From contig NC_089783.1 of the NCBI RefSeq assembly GCF_040412425.1, positions 45,120,125-45,184,124 of the forward strand: 64,000 nt of DNA. Reading direction: 5' to 3'. Under the pieces are notes generated by a model. It ran no database searches. It was not told where the DNA came from and was given only the letters and a program-made list of their open reading frames with translations. Positions 14,903-26,962 of the stretch are shown here, piece after piece (positions within the stretch are counted from its first letter, which is position 1; the number at the start of each line of letters is the position of its first letter). The translations under genes and the position numbers were made by a program. Origin of the DNA: Macrobrachium rosenbergii (Eukaryota > Arthropoda > Malacostraca > Decapoda > Palaemonidae).

Positions 14903-15339
14903 ATTAGATTTATCGAGGAGTAATAGAATATGACAATATTATCGAAACTTTTCTTACCTCTAGCTTTCGTCCAGTGAACATAAGGCCAATCATCTTCGAA
15001 TTAAAATACACCTATTATTTAGACTGGAAGTTTATGGGACTATTCAGTGAGTCTGTAATGAGTAGATCACAGCAAGTCTTGAGGAACCTCGTACTTTGTC
15101 TTGTAAAGATTGTTCTTGTGCTTACACTCCGCCGATTAGGATAAAAAGAAATTCTTTCTAGATGAGGGACATGACGATACACTAGATACCGAGGGTATCG
15201 GTTTGCCAAGACACAATATTTCAAATAGTGCAGAGGGCCGAGTGAGAGCCTCTTCCACGTCTCAGGTGATCGAGGGTTGTCATACCCCAGTTGGGCAAAT
15301 GTAACTGAAGTTTCTATAAGTCAGGTATATGGAGGAAGG
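14903..15339. other. Unrecognised single-copy DNA
   Basis: No recognisable gene. The minus-strand 69-codon frame at 15015-15224 has no family motif. Confidence 0.4.
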
Positions 15340-15433
15340 ATTATTATTATTCTTGTTCAGAAGATGAACCCTTTACATATGGAACAAGCCCACTAAAGGG
15401 GCCATTCACTTGAAAATCAAGCTTCCAAAGAAT
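15340..15433 (-). mobile_element. Short repeat with ATT/AAT tail, reverse copy
   Basis: Reverse complement of 19392-19552. Both share GGAAGCTTGA, GGCCCC, GTGGGCTTGTTCCATATG and TTCATCTTCTGAA, followed by an AAT tail (ATTATTATT here). A non-LTR 3' end or SINE 3' end with an AAT tail is the likeliest source. Confidence 0.6.
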
Positions 15434-15503
15434 ATTAAGGTGTTCATTAGGAAGAAGTTAGAGAAGGTAAAAGGAAATACGGAAAGAAGAGATCCAACTT
15501 CTT

Positions 15504-15832
15504 AACAAGTAAAAAATGCGTCGGAGTTTCTTCGGCGCTATCGAGTTTCCTGTACAGCGTATAATGCTGTATGAAACTCTCACCCGGCCGTGGTGGCCTG
15601 TGTTGCTGCGTTGCCAGACGCACGATTATGGGCAACTTTAACCTTAAATAAAATAAAAACCACCGCGGCTAAAAGGCTGCAACTTGGTATGTTTGATGAT
15701 TGGAGGGTGGATGATCAACATATCAGTTTGCAGCCCTCTAGCCTCAGCAGTTTTTAAGATCTGAGGGCGGGCAGAAAAAGTGCGGACGGACAGACAAAGC
15801 CATCTCAAGTTTTCTTTTACAAAAACTAAAAA
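15504..15832 (-). mobile_element. CHP repeat, copy 3
   Basis: Reverse orientation: starts AACAAGTAAAAAATGCG and ends at the AGTTTTC..ACTAAAAAC hairpin. The terminal hairpin and central inverted repeat remain. A deletion between CTGTACAGCGTATAATG and CTGTATGAAACTC removes the subfamily-B hairpin. No coding capacity. Confidence 0.85.
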
Positions 15833-16056
15833 CGAAAAAAATAAATTAATAAACCAACAAACAGTCTGAAATGTATCGGAAGGCAAGGAAAATAGTCTTA
15901 GGGTATGAACTGATTTTAGTGTGAAGGGGATATGGGTTGCAGAGAAGTCTAGTGGCCGCTGATGACTTGAATTTTCACTGGCCATGAAAGTATAATATAG
16001 TAAAAGAAAAAAACATAAAACAAACAAAATGACTATAATAATAAAATAAAAAATAA

Positions 16057-16192
16057 AAATAATAATAATAATAATAATAATAATTATTATTATTATTGAG
16101 AAACAAGTCCACTGTTATATATGGACATATATAATATAACTGTGGATTTGTTTTTCCATTTAATACTCATGCTGCTGTTTGTAAGTTTTAAA

Positions 16193-16249
<57 letters not shown>

Positions 16250-16252
16250 TAT
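16057..16252. repeat. AAT/ATT microsatellites flanking a fold-back hairpin
   Basis: AAT runs into ATT at 16057-16097. Next is a palindrome with arms at 16098-16123 and 16126-16156 (GAGAAACAAGTCCAC against GTGGATTTGTTTTTC). A second ATT tract covers 16194-16252. The arm sequence recurs at 45993, where GAGAAACAAATCCACAGTTA begins another hairpin-bearing repeat. Confidence 0.75.
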
Positions 16253-16503
16253 CTAAGGCTTGCAAGAGCAACTGACTTGCAAGGCAAACGTCCACAGTGA
16301 AGAATACCCGTTTATGAAACAAATGGAAAAAGAGAGAAGGAAATAACTAATAGTCATTGTAAATTAACGGAAAAATATTGAATATGAAAGCAGCAAAGCA
16401 ATTAGTACTACTTGTACCGGGCATAGTAAAAACATAAAGGTAAAAATATTTCTTTCAGTGTTTAAGATAATTTTTAATACCACACCTCTTTTAACTGAGG
16501 TTC

Positions 16504-16867
16504 ATTTTTTAGTTCTTTGTAAAAGAAAACTATTGTGCCGGCTTTGTCTGTCCGTCCGCCCTCAGATCTTAAAAACTATCCGAGGCTAGAGGGCTGCAAA
16601 TTGGTATGTTGATCATCTTCCTCCAATCATCAGACATACCATATTGCAGCCATCTAGCCTCAGTAGTTTTTATTTCATTTAAGGTTAAAGTTAGCCATAA
16701 TCGTACTTCTGGCAGCGCTATAGGTACCAACAACATAGGCCACCACCGGACAGTGGCTAAGTTTCATGGGCAGCGATTAAGAGTTTTATGGGCGGTGGCT
16801 GAGGCCACCACCGGATAGAAAACTCGATTGCGCCGAAGAAACTTCAGTGCATTTTTTACTTGTTTAA
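16504..16867 (+). mobile_element. CHP repeat, copy 4 (subfamily A)
   Basis: Starts TTTTTTAGTTCTTTGTAAAAG and ends CATTTTTTACTTGTTT. It carries the subfamily-A middle: GGTACCAACAACATAGGCC, then direct repeats of GGCCACCACCGGA flanking AAGTTTCATGGGC and AGAGTTTTATGGGC. The central inverted repeat is intact. Opposite in orientation to its neighbours at 15504 and 17382. Confidence 0.87.
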
Positions 16868-17381
16868 TCACTGATACTAGATGGATTATAAAGAAGAACT
16901 GATAACCTATGAATAACGTTTCTACCAGGCTTTCGGGGAAAGTGAAAATCAAATTCTACTTACTTTTCAAAACTGCATTTTGGAAAAAAATAAGTATTGA
17001 TAATAAGACCATGAGGAATGAATCAGCTTTTATATGGAGTATTTATAATACTAATATCCTCTTTACCCTTCCATTCATTCACAACAATATAACCATAATT
17101 CTCTTGGGTAAAAATCTCTCTGATAATTTCAATTCAGTCAACTAATTGAACGCTTTAGAATCAGTGGGTGTATCCGAAATCATTCTAATTTCTTTCCAAT
17201 AATCGCATTATTGGAACTGAGCAGTCGTTAATTTCAGACTTCATAAAGGCCGATGGAATTCAGATTCAATTATAATTAGGTCGTCATTAATTAAATGGCA
17301 GAGCATCTTAACAATCTGTACTACTGAAAAGTTCTTCGTTAGATGTACAGGTTTAGGAAGTCCTATAGTGTTCAAAATATC
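16868..17381. other. Unrecognised DNA between CHP copies 4 and 5
   Basis: AT-rich. The 78-codon frame at 16909-17145 has no recognisable motif. Confidence 0.4.
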
Positions 17382-17786
17382 AACAAGTAAAATATGCGCC
17401 GAAGTTTCTTCGGCGCAGTCGAGTTTTCTGTACAGCCGCTACAGCGTATCATTAAGGCCACCGAAAACAGACCTATCTTTCGGTGGTCTTGGTATAATGA
17501 TGTATGAGCCTCGGCCCATGAAACTTTAATCACGGAACGGTGGTGGCCTATCCTGTATCGTTGCCAGAATCACGATTATGGCTAACTTTAACCTTAAATA
17601 AAATAAGAGCTACTGAGTCTAGAGGGCTGCAATTTGGTATATTTGGTGATTGGAAGGTGGATGATCAAAGTACCAATTTGCAGCCATCTAGCCCCAGTAG
17701 TTTTTAAGATCTGAGAGCGGACAGAAAAAAGTACAGACGGACAGGCAAAGCCGGCACAACAGTTTTCTTCTACAGAAAACTAAAAT
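17382..17786 (-). mobile_element. CHP repeat, copy 5 (subfamily B)
   Basis: Near full-length reverse copy: AACAAGTAAAATATGCGCC start, perfect GCGCCGAAGTTTCTTCGGCGC hairpin, subfamily-B CCACCGAAAACAG..CTTTCGGTGG hairpin, central inverted repeat, and terminal AGTTTTCTTCTACAGAAAACT hairpin. Among the best copies for deriving a consensus. Confidence 0.9.
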
Positions 17787-18520
17787 CGGTAGAACCTGTT
17801 TATCGGTCGAGATAACTGTACTGAACTAAAAGATTCAACCCCTGGATTATAGACGACGGAAGTTAATGAAGTTAATGAATTTCCAGTGAATATTGCGCTT
17901 TGATGTTTTTCCAATAATGAAAATTCCAACCGGAAAGATGCGCTGTTGTTTCATTCTCACCGTTTCTTTATTCATCTTTCTTCGCGTCGTTTTTCGAAGC
18001 TATTCAGGCGTTGTCTTTCTTTATTAAGATTAATGGAAATATAGAAGCCGATGAGGGATTTATGTTAATAAGTGCAGAATATCCTGAAGGTCCACGGAAT
18101 TTAAACACGTATATATCAATACGGATTTCTTCACCTAAGTCAGCCATAATGAAAGCAGCAATAATTATGACGATTATTAAATGAAATTGAGAAAATATTA
18201 GAATGATGCAGGAAATGAAATACCGTTGTATTTAATCATTATAATGGTCTTCTTCATTAAAAAAAAAAAGAAATGCATACTTTCTCATATATGAAATTAG
18301 ATCAGGTTTCATGTCACTCTGATTCAATCTTTCTAGTTTTAACAGTTTTTCAAATTTTCATTTAGTGAGATGTGTCAAGCTATATACGTTGTTACTACAG
18401 AAATACAATTGAAAATCCTCAATATTTCATGAAGAATAAAGTGAAAAATTCGCTGATGTTATGATTTTCTTTGATGATTTATTCATGAATTAATAAAAAT
18501 CTTAGAAGAAAACAAGAGTA
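17787..18520. other. Unrecognised single-copy DNA
   Basis: No gene, repeat or RNA structure recognised. Confidence 0.45.
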
Positions 18521-18855
18521 TTAAACTAGAACTTCAGGTATTCGTATACCTGACATTAACAGGATATACTGATTTTAAACTAATATTTTTGGCATTCGTA
18601 TATAGAACAATAATAGGACAATATAGCGATTTTAAACTGGTATATACTTCAGGTATTCGTATACCTAACAATAATAGGATACACAGGTTTTAAATTAGTA
18701 CTTTAGATATTCGTATACCTAACAATAATGGATATACCGATTTTAAACTAATATTTTTAGCATTCGTATATAGAACAATAATAAGATAAAGCGATTTTAA
18801 ACTGGTATACACTTCAGATATTCGTATACCTAACAATAATAGGATATACTGATTT
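18521..18855. repeat. Higher-order tandem repeat (2 x 3 units)
   Basis: Six AT-rich units of 53-59 bp start at 18521, 18574, 18632, 18690, 18743 and 18797, most containing ATTCGTATAYC. Unit 1 matches 4, 2 matches 5 (both GCATTCGTATATAGAACAAT) and 3 matches 6 (both TTAAACTGGTATA). A ~165-bp trimer is therefore itself duplicated, a small higher-order satellite. Confidence 0.85.
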
Positions 18856-19391
18856 TTTTTTTGCCTTAATCATTTCATGAAGCCTAAACATGAAGATCAG
18901 AATATCTCGTTTTGTGTTTTGATGGCTTGAAATTAACATCTCGACAGTTCACACCAAGAGCCGTGTTCCGGATGTTCTGGGTAAATTGACTTAACTACAG
19001 AGAAATTACCTGTGAGACTCTGGCATCATAAAATTTGCTTTTGCATGCGTGATGTCCCAGTCAACATATTCCATGACAATGCCATGTTATTAACTATTTA
19101 TAAGTTATTTTCACTGGCCTTCGAGTTGATTTCCCGTGACCTTTGACTTAACTGAACATTCTGCGTCAGTCTGTCTTAGGACCGCATCATTCAGTCACTG
19201 GCATCGAGAGAAGACGTGATTATGTACCTGGCACTCTCGCATGGCTACAAATTTCAGTAGTATGTACATTTTACTTACATTTTTATCTGTTTATTAAATT
19301 TGTTAATATATTTTTTCATTTTTGATAGGTGATCTCTTTGCTTTCTGTATTTCCCGTTACCTTCTGTCACTTCTTTATAATAAACACCGTA
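18856..19391. other. Unrecognised single-copy DNA
   Basis: No gene recognised. Confidence 0.45.
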
Positions 19392-19463
19392 TTCTTTGGA
19401 AGCTTGAATTCCAAGTCAGTGGCCCCTGTGGTGGGCTTGTTCCATATGAATAGGGTTCATCTT

Positions 19464-19552
<89 letters not shown>
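19392..19552 (+). mobile_element. Short repeat with a long (AAT)n tail
   Basis: Forward copy of the family at 15340-15433, followed by a pure AAT tract (19468-19552). It directly abuts the LINE fragment at 19556, so the repeat and its tail appear to have inserted in or truncated that LINE. The poly-Asn, poly-Tyr and poly-Ile frames are artefacts of the AAT tract. Confidence 0.7.
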
Positions 19553-19553
<1 letters not shown>

Positions 19554-19555
19554 TG

Positions 19556-20126
19556 AAAGGCGAGACCATAAACCACATAGCAAGCGAATGTCCGGCGCTT
19601 GCACAGAACCAGTACAAAAAGAGGCATGATTCAGCAACAAAAGCCCTCCACTGGGGCTGTGCAAGAAACACCAGCTAGCTTGCAGTAGTAAGTGGTACGA
19701 ACACCAACCTGAGGGAGTGATAGAAAACGATCAGGCAAAGGTCCTCTGGGACTGTGGTATCTGAACAGATAGGGTGATACGTGACAATAGAACAGACGCG
19801 ACGTTGACTAACAAAATCAAGAAGAAAGTATCACTCATTGATGTCGCAATACCATGGGACAGAGTAGATGAGAAAGAAAGAGGAAAAATTGATAAGCATC
19901 AAGACCTGAAAATCGAAATAAGAAGGATATGGAATATGCCAGTGGAAATTGTTGTACCTATAATCATAGGAACACTAGGCACGATCCCAAGATCCCTGAG
20001 AAGGAATCTTGAAAAAATAGGTACCAAGTAACTCCAGGACTCATGCAGAAAAGTGTGCTACTAGAAACAGCGCACATAGTGAGAAAAGTGATGGACTCCT
20101 ATGCAACCCGGAACCCCACGCTATAA
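19556..20126 (+). mobile_element. LINE ORF2 C-terminal fragment with zinc knuckle
   Basis: This is the C-terminal end of a non-LTR retrotransposon polyprotein. Frame 1 gives GETINHIASECPALAQNQY then KKRHDSATKALHW, with the H-x4-C half of a CCHC-type knuckle. After a frameshift it reads SSKWYEHQPEGVIENDQAK, VLWDCGI, a stop, then TDRVIRDNRTDA. SLIDVAIPWDRV, IRRIWNMPVEIVVPIIIG and LGTIPRSLRRNLEKIG follow. After a further shift come KSVLLETAHIVRKVM and a stop at 20124. The motif order (ExxxHxxxxC, RWYEHxPE, LWD, LIDVAxP, VVPIIxGxLG, LLxTAxIxRKV) is that of a widespread animal LINE family. At least two frameshifts and one internal stop make it non-functional, and the reverse-transcriptase domain is absent. 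Confidence 0.85.
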
Positions 20127-20571
20127 AAACCACCCAGTCGAATGGGATGACTGTGATATAATAAAGTATATCAATGTATTGCAACACAAGACCTATTTTA
20201 ACATCCTCTTGCGATATATTGCATTGGCTTATTCGCCTAAAAACATTCCAACCCTTTTAGTTTTTCTGGAATGAACTCTATTGTACAAATGCATTATTAA
20301 ATCTGACAATCACAGACCATCCCATGCCATTTAAAAATTCGCGCTACTTCTTGGAAATAATACCAACATTGTATGCCATTAGCTTATGAAAATTTGCAGA
20401 CTGGCTGGAATATAAAAATAGCTCTCAGGCAACCATTGGTACAAGGACCTAACAGATGCGAGATTGTTGATAACGGTACATAATCAGCCATTGATTTCAG
20501 ATACTGATAATTCTTCTATGATTTGTGCCTCAGGTGATCTTCATCTTATTATTGATCATAATGAATGGCCT
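20127..20571. other. Unrecognised DNA, partly likely LINE 3' UTR
   Basis: Immediately follows the LINE stop codon. No poly-A or simple tail marks the LINE end, and nothing else is recognised. Confidence 0.35.
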
Positions 20572-21101
<530 letters not shown>

Positions 21102-21520
21102 GTAATTCTCAAATGTTTGTAAAATGTAGAACCAACTGAAAATATGACTCTCCTGGTCTAATAATATGAAAGTCTAAACTGACACAGTGATCTAGTTAAA
21201 TCATTATCTACTAAACTTAAAAAGACTCTAGGGGAACAAATCAATACACCATTTCTGGCGCCAGAATGAGCTAGCTGGTTCTACCCTGCCAAAATGATTC
21301 ACGTCTTTCCCTTCGCTCCCTTAACCATTCCCAGCTCTTTATCGGCAATTTAGGGCAGAACACGACACGGCCTTCTTCTTTATATCATAATGAAGTTGTA
21401 ATAGTTATCATAAAGAGACGAGTACACACGGACGAAAATTCCCCAGCCAGCCGCCCCCGTTTGGACCAATTAAGAGGCACACGCAGATAGGGGGTGGTCA
21501 CGAAAACACAGCTGCTGCTG

Positions 21521-22010
21521 TAGTCCTAGTCTCTCCTCGCTTCTTGCGAGGAGTTTTCCGCTCTGTGCTGTGTCATGAAACGCTGGAGATTGGAGGCTTT
21601 CGACCATCGGTTTTCAATAAACTCATACTTAGTTACTAAAAGTGTCCTGTATTTTTACGAAAATTATCTGACTCTTTTGTTTCATAGTAGTATCCGTAGT
21701 CCTAGTCCTAGTCTTCGCCTCTTGCCAGCCATTTTCCATTCTATGTTGTGTCATGAAACGCTCGAGAGAAGAGACTTTCGCCCATCGATCTTCGATAAAA
21801 TCATACCTAGTTACTAAAAGTGGCCTGTATTTTTAATAAAATAATAATCTGATTCTTTTTGTCATAGCGTGTTCCGTCGTCCTAGGCACTCTTCGCTTCT
21901 TGCCAGTAACTTTTCCGTTCTGTGCTGTGCCATGAGCGCTGGCGATTAGAGGTTTTCGCGCATTGATCTTCAACAAGATCATGTCCAGTAACAAAAAGTG
22001 TCCAGTATTA
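21521..22010. repeat. Three-unit divergent tandem repeat, ~178-bp period
   Basis: CGCTTCTTGC-type anchors occur at about 21538, 21716 and 21893. Each is followed by TTTTCCGYTCTGTGCTGTG, a CATGAAACGCT-type motif, a TTTCGNCCATCG motif and AAAGTGTCCTGTATT. Units are clearly related but substantially diverged. An 80-codon frame at 21575 spans units 1 and 2 but closes before unit 3, so it is not evidence for coding. Confidence 0.8.
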
Positions 22011-22427
22011 TGATGCCTGTTCAACGCAATATTAACCAATTAGACTTTCCTTATTGTCAGTCAACAGCGTTGACTTAGCACAGTTTCCAGTACTTATTTA
22101 TCTTTATCTTTTCTAGTTTTCACTGCGGGTATCATTAAACCAGTTATTTGACGCTAACTATAAAATTATGTATAAATACACGTATTACATCCAACCTGGT
22201 AATTTAACGTATAAATACTCGTATCACATTCGGTCCTGTAATTCAATCAACGCAATAATCAATAGTACAGTAAACCCAGTAAAAAAAATAGCAAACCTGT
22301 TTCCAGCAATGAATGTTAAACACAGGGACACAGGATCATTAATCATCTTCCAACCTTCTAGAGCAGTACAACAGCAGCAACAAGATTACTGCGGCATTTA
22401 TGTCTCCGCTGTGCGTTATGGAGAGAG

Positions 22428-22465
<38 letters not shown>

Positions 22466-23389
22466 AGATAAGACTGACAAAGAATCTACTCCCGCCAAAC
22501 TACAGCCTAATTTCTTCCCGAGTAGCGTCCTTCCTCCCATTAGCAACAACATTGCCTCTCGTTCCGTTCCTCGTTCCTCCCTCCAGGTTTTATCGTTTTC
22601 ATGGGGTCTTGGATGAGAGATAAATACCTTAATACTCTTATTCTGCAGTTTCTAATTAAGCATGGCGTCGCTAACATGAAATGTCGTGATTATCGTGTGA
22701 ATAATTCCTCTGTGTCGTAATTATTTTATATCTAATTATGGCTTCTACCTTCTGATCCACTCTGTAAAAAGTCTTACGTCTAATACTTAGTAAAAATTAT
22801 TAGGCTGAGCGTAATCCTCCGCAGACGTTTATCGGTGTAAGACGCTCGTAATCTGTGATGAAATGTCGGCGGCCATTACATGCTACCTTTGTCCCATACT
22901 CTCGCGGACATAACACGCGCAAACAATGAAAAAACAGGGGAAAAAATTCCGGGTATTTATCACAGCCTGAAGGATTATTAATTCCGTTTCCAGCTTCTGT
23001 ATACTTTATTACAATGTTATACCTCTAAAAGCTGATTAACAGCTCTCCTTTATTACAAAATCTGTCTATTCATTAACCGTTTTCTCAGAATTTACTTCCC
23101 ACTAGAACAACTAGTACCTCTCAAAGTACTTCTCGCTTTCACCTCTATTCTTATCTTTCTCCTTTTTTCCTTTCTCACTTTCCTACTTACTACGTTACCT
23201 ATCCTCCTATTTTACCTTCTTCCTACCGTCTTAAAATCTAAACATTTCTGCTGATTCTGGAATTTGTAGTCTCAAATATACCTTCTGCTTTATTTATAAT
23301 CCAGCCCACTTTGTATACATTTTTTTTCTTGTATATTATTCCCCTTTCCTTCTGATACAACTAGCTAGTCTTAATCATGTTTGCAGCCA
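22011..23389. other. Unrecognised DNA with a GA tract
   Basis: Contains a GA microsatellite at 22421-22466. The frame across it (22168-22623) encodes an Arg-Glu string from that tract. No gene recognised. Confidence 0.4.
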
Positions 23390-24110
23390 TATTTTTATCC
23401 ATTCCTGCCCACCTAAATACTCTGTCCATTTCATCTCTCATGTCAAACAAATAATGACTTGATATGCTTCCTGCTACTCACTCTTTTCAAAACTGCATCA
23501 ATCAAGTTGCTCATAACTCTATTCTGTACTGACACATGATATCATTCTATGGAGTCTTGTATTTCCAGCAATGAAGCTCTTTCAAAACACACTTGCACAA
23601 GACTTTCCATCTTCATTTACTCAAAGAATGACATAGCTGATAAAACGCCATCTGTTTCTCTGTTACCTACCTTTGCATATAAATCACCTAGCACAGCCAT
23701 CCTTTCGCATTCTCTAATTTAGATTGATTTAGACATCTCCAAATCTTTTTCTTTCATTCCTTTTTTTTGTTACATTTCTTGATCATATATACTCTCCTGC
23801 CGGACTTAATCTTATTCATTTTGTCCCCAAATTAATAACTTTGTACTCTTTTGCCTGAGCCACAGAGTTCTAGCTATCTGCAGCTCTGCATCTTGTAGTT
23901 GCCCCAGACACAATCATCTTATTTTCCATTTCTGCATACCACGCCATATCACATTTATATCGATATGCACTCTAACCCTCGCTTACTCTCCATTGAGGAG
24001 TCAGTTATCTTGCAATTCTGCTCTTGTTGACCATATCCACGCACATACAAAATCCCAAATCTTAGTATTTGACTCTCAGGAATTCTGCAAATTTAGCAAG
24101 GCGTGTGGGG
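23390..24110 (-). mobile_element. Heavily decayed LINE endonuclease region
   Basis: On the minus strand from 23702, the frame reads MAVLGDLYAKVGNRETDGVL. This resembles the (L/V)xGDLNAKVGNxExxGV motif of the APE-type endonuclease domain of LINEs, with N changed to Y. After a stop it continues VCFERASLLEIQDSIE (family: CxExGLxxGNTxF), another stop, and SNLIDAVLKRVSSRKHIKS (family: SLIDYxLxxxxxR). Motif order and spacing are right for an APE domain, but multiple stops make it a pseudogene. The part from 23730 to 24110 is weaker: an ILRFGILYVRGYG stretch recalls the LxIGTWNVRG start of the same ORF. Confidence 0.5.
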
Positions 24111-24179
24111 ATGCAAATCCCATACATCTCGCCACATGGTAATTTTCGTGTCATCCAGAGGAACAAGAATTACATATAT

Positions 24180-24395
24180 TGAATATTTAGGCCAAAGGCC
24201 AAGCGCTGGGACCTATGAGGTCATTCAGTGCTAAAACAGAAATTGAGAGTAGAAAGGTTTACAGGTGTAACAGGAAGAATTCATCGCAGTTGCAATATGA
24301 AACAATTGTTAGGAGTGTTGAAAGTAAGACGGAAGAAAAAGAATATGAAAGGAGGTACAGTAAAAGGAATGAAAGGAGTTGCAGCTACGGGGCCC
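24180..24395 (+). mobile_element. SINE2-family copy, 3'-truncated
   Basis: Starts TGAATATTTAGGCCAAAGG with GGCCAAGCGCTGGGACCTAT and GAGGTCATTCAGTGCTA. It ends at GTTGCAGCTACGGGG, lacking the GACGCTGCAAAGA and TAATGCCTACAGTGCACC 3' part found in other copies. Confidence 0.85.
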
Positions 24396-25826
24396 TAACC
24401 CCAACCCCTACCACGGTGGTCTTCATTGTGAGTTTTAAAATGGAAAAATCTCTTATTGTGGCACCCTACATGTATATATACGGTTACAATGAAGCTAAAC
24501 GGTCTCCAAAATAAAAAAAAATATCAAAACTAGCAAATAAGTGAAATCACCACCGACAGGCAACTCATAAACACTCTTTCAACGGTTGCTTTGTTTGGGG
24601 TCAAGCAAAACACAGGTGAAAACAGTGACGCAAATGAGAAACACAGAGCTTTGAATTCAGCGTTATAGATTACATGGAAACACGGCGGGGGAAAACAATA
24701 AAGCATCAGTAGTTCGCGATTTGTACAGAACATTACGTCGGATACCTTAATCGCGATAACTCCCAACAAAAACAGTCGACGCTCAGCAAGTACTCGCAAC
24801 GAGAGACCCGAATGCACGTATCGTCTATTTTTATTTGGAGCGAACGCAATCGGCACCTTTGATCACTGCGCAGTTACACCCACCCTCCGCCACTTATTTC
24901 GATGGATTTGAATCACAAAAGACAAGGAGATTATTTATGAATCATTTGTGTGGCACGAGAAAGAGAGAGAGAGGGAGCCAGCGTTTAAACTCCCCCGAAA
25001 GACCCGTCTCTGCGATAACAATTTCGTGTCGAAGTCGTTCGCCCCAGAAATTTACATTAGCATTGAAATTGAAGCAAAACAAGCGAGAGAAGAGAGAGAG
25101 AGGGGGGGGGGGGGAGGGGAGCAGCGCTTCCAAACCCATTCTCGAAGTTTTGTGGATCCTGGATGTGTTGGGAAGGCAAATGACTGTACACCGTTACGTT
25201 TGTCAGTTCCTGTTTTTTTTTTTTTTTTTTTTTTTTTTGTTCCGCGGGAACGAGGGATCTAGAATGCGTTCTGTGCCCCACTAAATAAACATTATTTGTT
25301 ATCATAAACGTTGGGGAGCAGGTTCCTTCTGTCACTGTGTTGAGCTTTGGCTTCCAAAACACGACAGAAAGGAAAAACGAAAGTGCCCATATGTTATTCA
25401 GTGAATTCTATCTTTGAATATAAATTTTAAGTTAGCCGTTCTTGGCTACATAGTTTGCGGCAGGGATAGTTTCTTGTTTTTTTCCCTAACACACAACATA
25501 AAGAGGCCAAGATTATGGACGCGAATTGAAAAGATGGAAATCACTAAATATCTCAGCAAATGCTAAATCATGTAAGTGAAATATATTGTCATTACTACCA
25601 TTACCACTTCTGGTACCAAACTCTTGAAAAATAAGTCCCCAAACCAGGTTCTCTGATAGACAACAATTTTTTTCTTGGATAGAAAATCAAACGGCAATAC
25701 CGTGAATGAGCATGAAAAAAATTTAATGAAAAACTCACCATGGGTTGTCAAACCATTCCTGTCTTCTGCTTTATATAAGTACCTATCTTCTTTAGAGTTC
25801 ATTTGTAAATTGCAGTTGTATTTCTG

Positions 25827-25864
<38 letters not shown>

Positions 25865-26110
25865 TGTGAATGTGTTTGGCCTACAGATAAGCGTAGGTTC
25901 CGACTTCATGGAACCTACCATTTACTTGCATTTCACCATTTCACACAACGGACAATATCGAAATGCCTCGTTTCGTTTTGGGTGAACTAGAACCAGTGAA
26001 CCCTACATCCAAGGATGCCCCAGGTGAAAGGGCCCATTCTGGAATAAGGCCAACTTGGCCTAAACAACAAACAACAAAGTCCCCTACGCGGTTTACAAGG
26101 CTCTAACACA
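24396..26110. other. Unrecognised DNA with homopolymer and GT tracts
   Basis: Contains a G-run (about 25102-25114), a T-run (25213-25238) and a GT microsatellite (25828-25863). Frames at 24530-24856 and 24835-25362 overlap on both strands and include low-complexity strings. No gene recognised. Confidence 0.4.
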
Positions 26111-26389
<279 letters not shown>

Positions 26390-26857
26390 AAAAATACGGA
26401 CCCCTGGAAATCTCAGCCCTAATCTCTTTTCTTTTTCTTAATGAGACACATTCTACAGCAGAAGTGGACAAACATTAATCTTAGTAGGGTAAAGGAAGGA
26501 GTGCTAATTGGTGTTCACAAGAGCCGTAGTGGCTTAGCCCCTACCATTCTCTTCTCCCCCCGCCCCCAACCCCTCCATCCCACTACATACGCACAGCACA
26601 TATACACGCACAAGAAAAAAAGAAAATGGAAAAAAGATCAGCGGAGAGTTGGGAGTACGGGAAACGGAAGGAAGGCGGGGGGGGGGGGATGGGGTTGGCA
26701 CGGGTTAGGACGAAGTACGAGGGCTCCCGGAATGAGGGGATGATTGTCAAGGGGAAATAAATCTTTCCGCTCCTTTTTTCTCTCTTTTTTTTCTTTTTTC
26801 CCCGACAAGGAGGAACATTTTTCGAGGCGCCGGAGCTTTTTTATTCCATAATTACTC

Positions 26858-26962
26858 TTGGGGATGGGATGGGATGGCCATTACAAAAAAAATGAAGAAG
26901 AAGAAGAAGTATATAAGCTGCATAATGCGGCGTCGACGGTACACGCAGTGCCGCAAGTAAGT
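26858..26962 (+). promoter_or_regulatory. Possible TATA promoter with nearby splice donor
   Basis: GGGATGGGATGGGATGG is followed by TATATAAG (26910-26917), then CpG-rich sequence with ACGCAGTGCC about 35 bp downstream, a plausible initiator position. CAAGTAAGT, a near-consensus splice donor, lies at 26954-26962. The arrangement is suggestive only; no downstream exon could be assigned. Confidence 0.2.
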
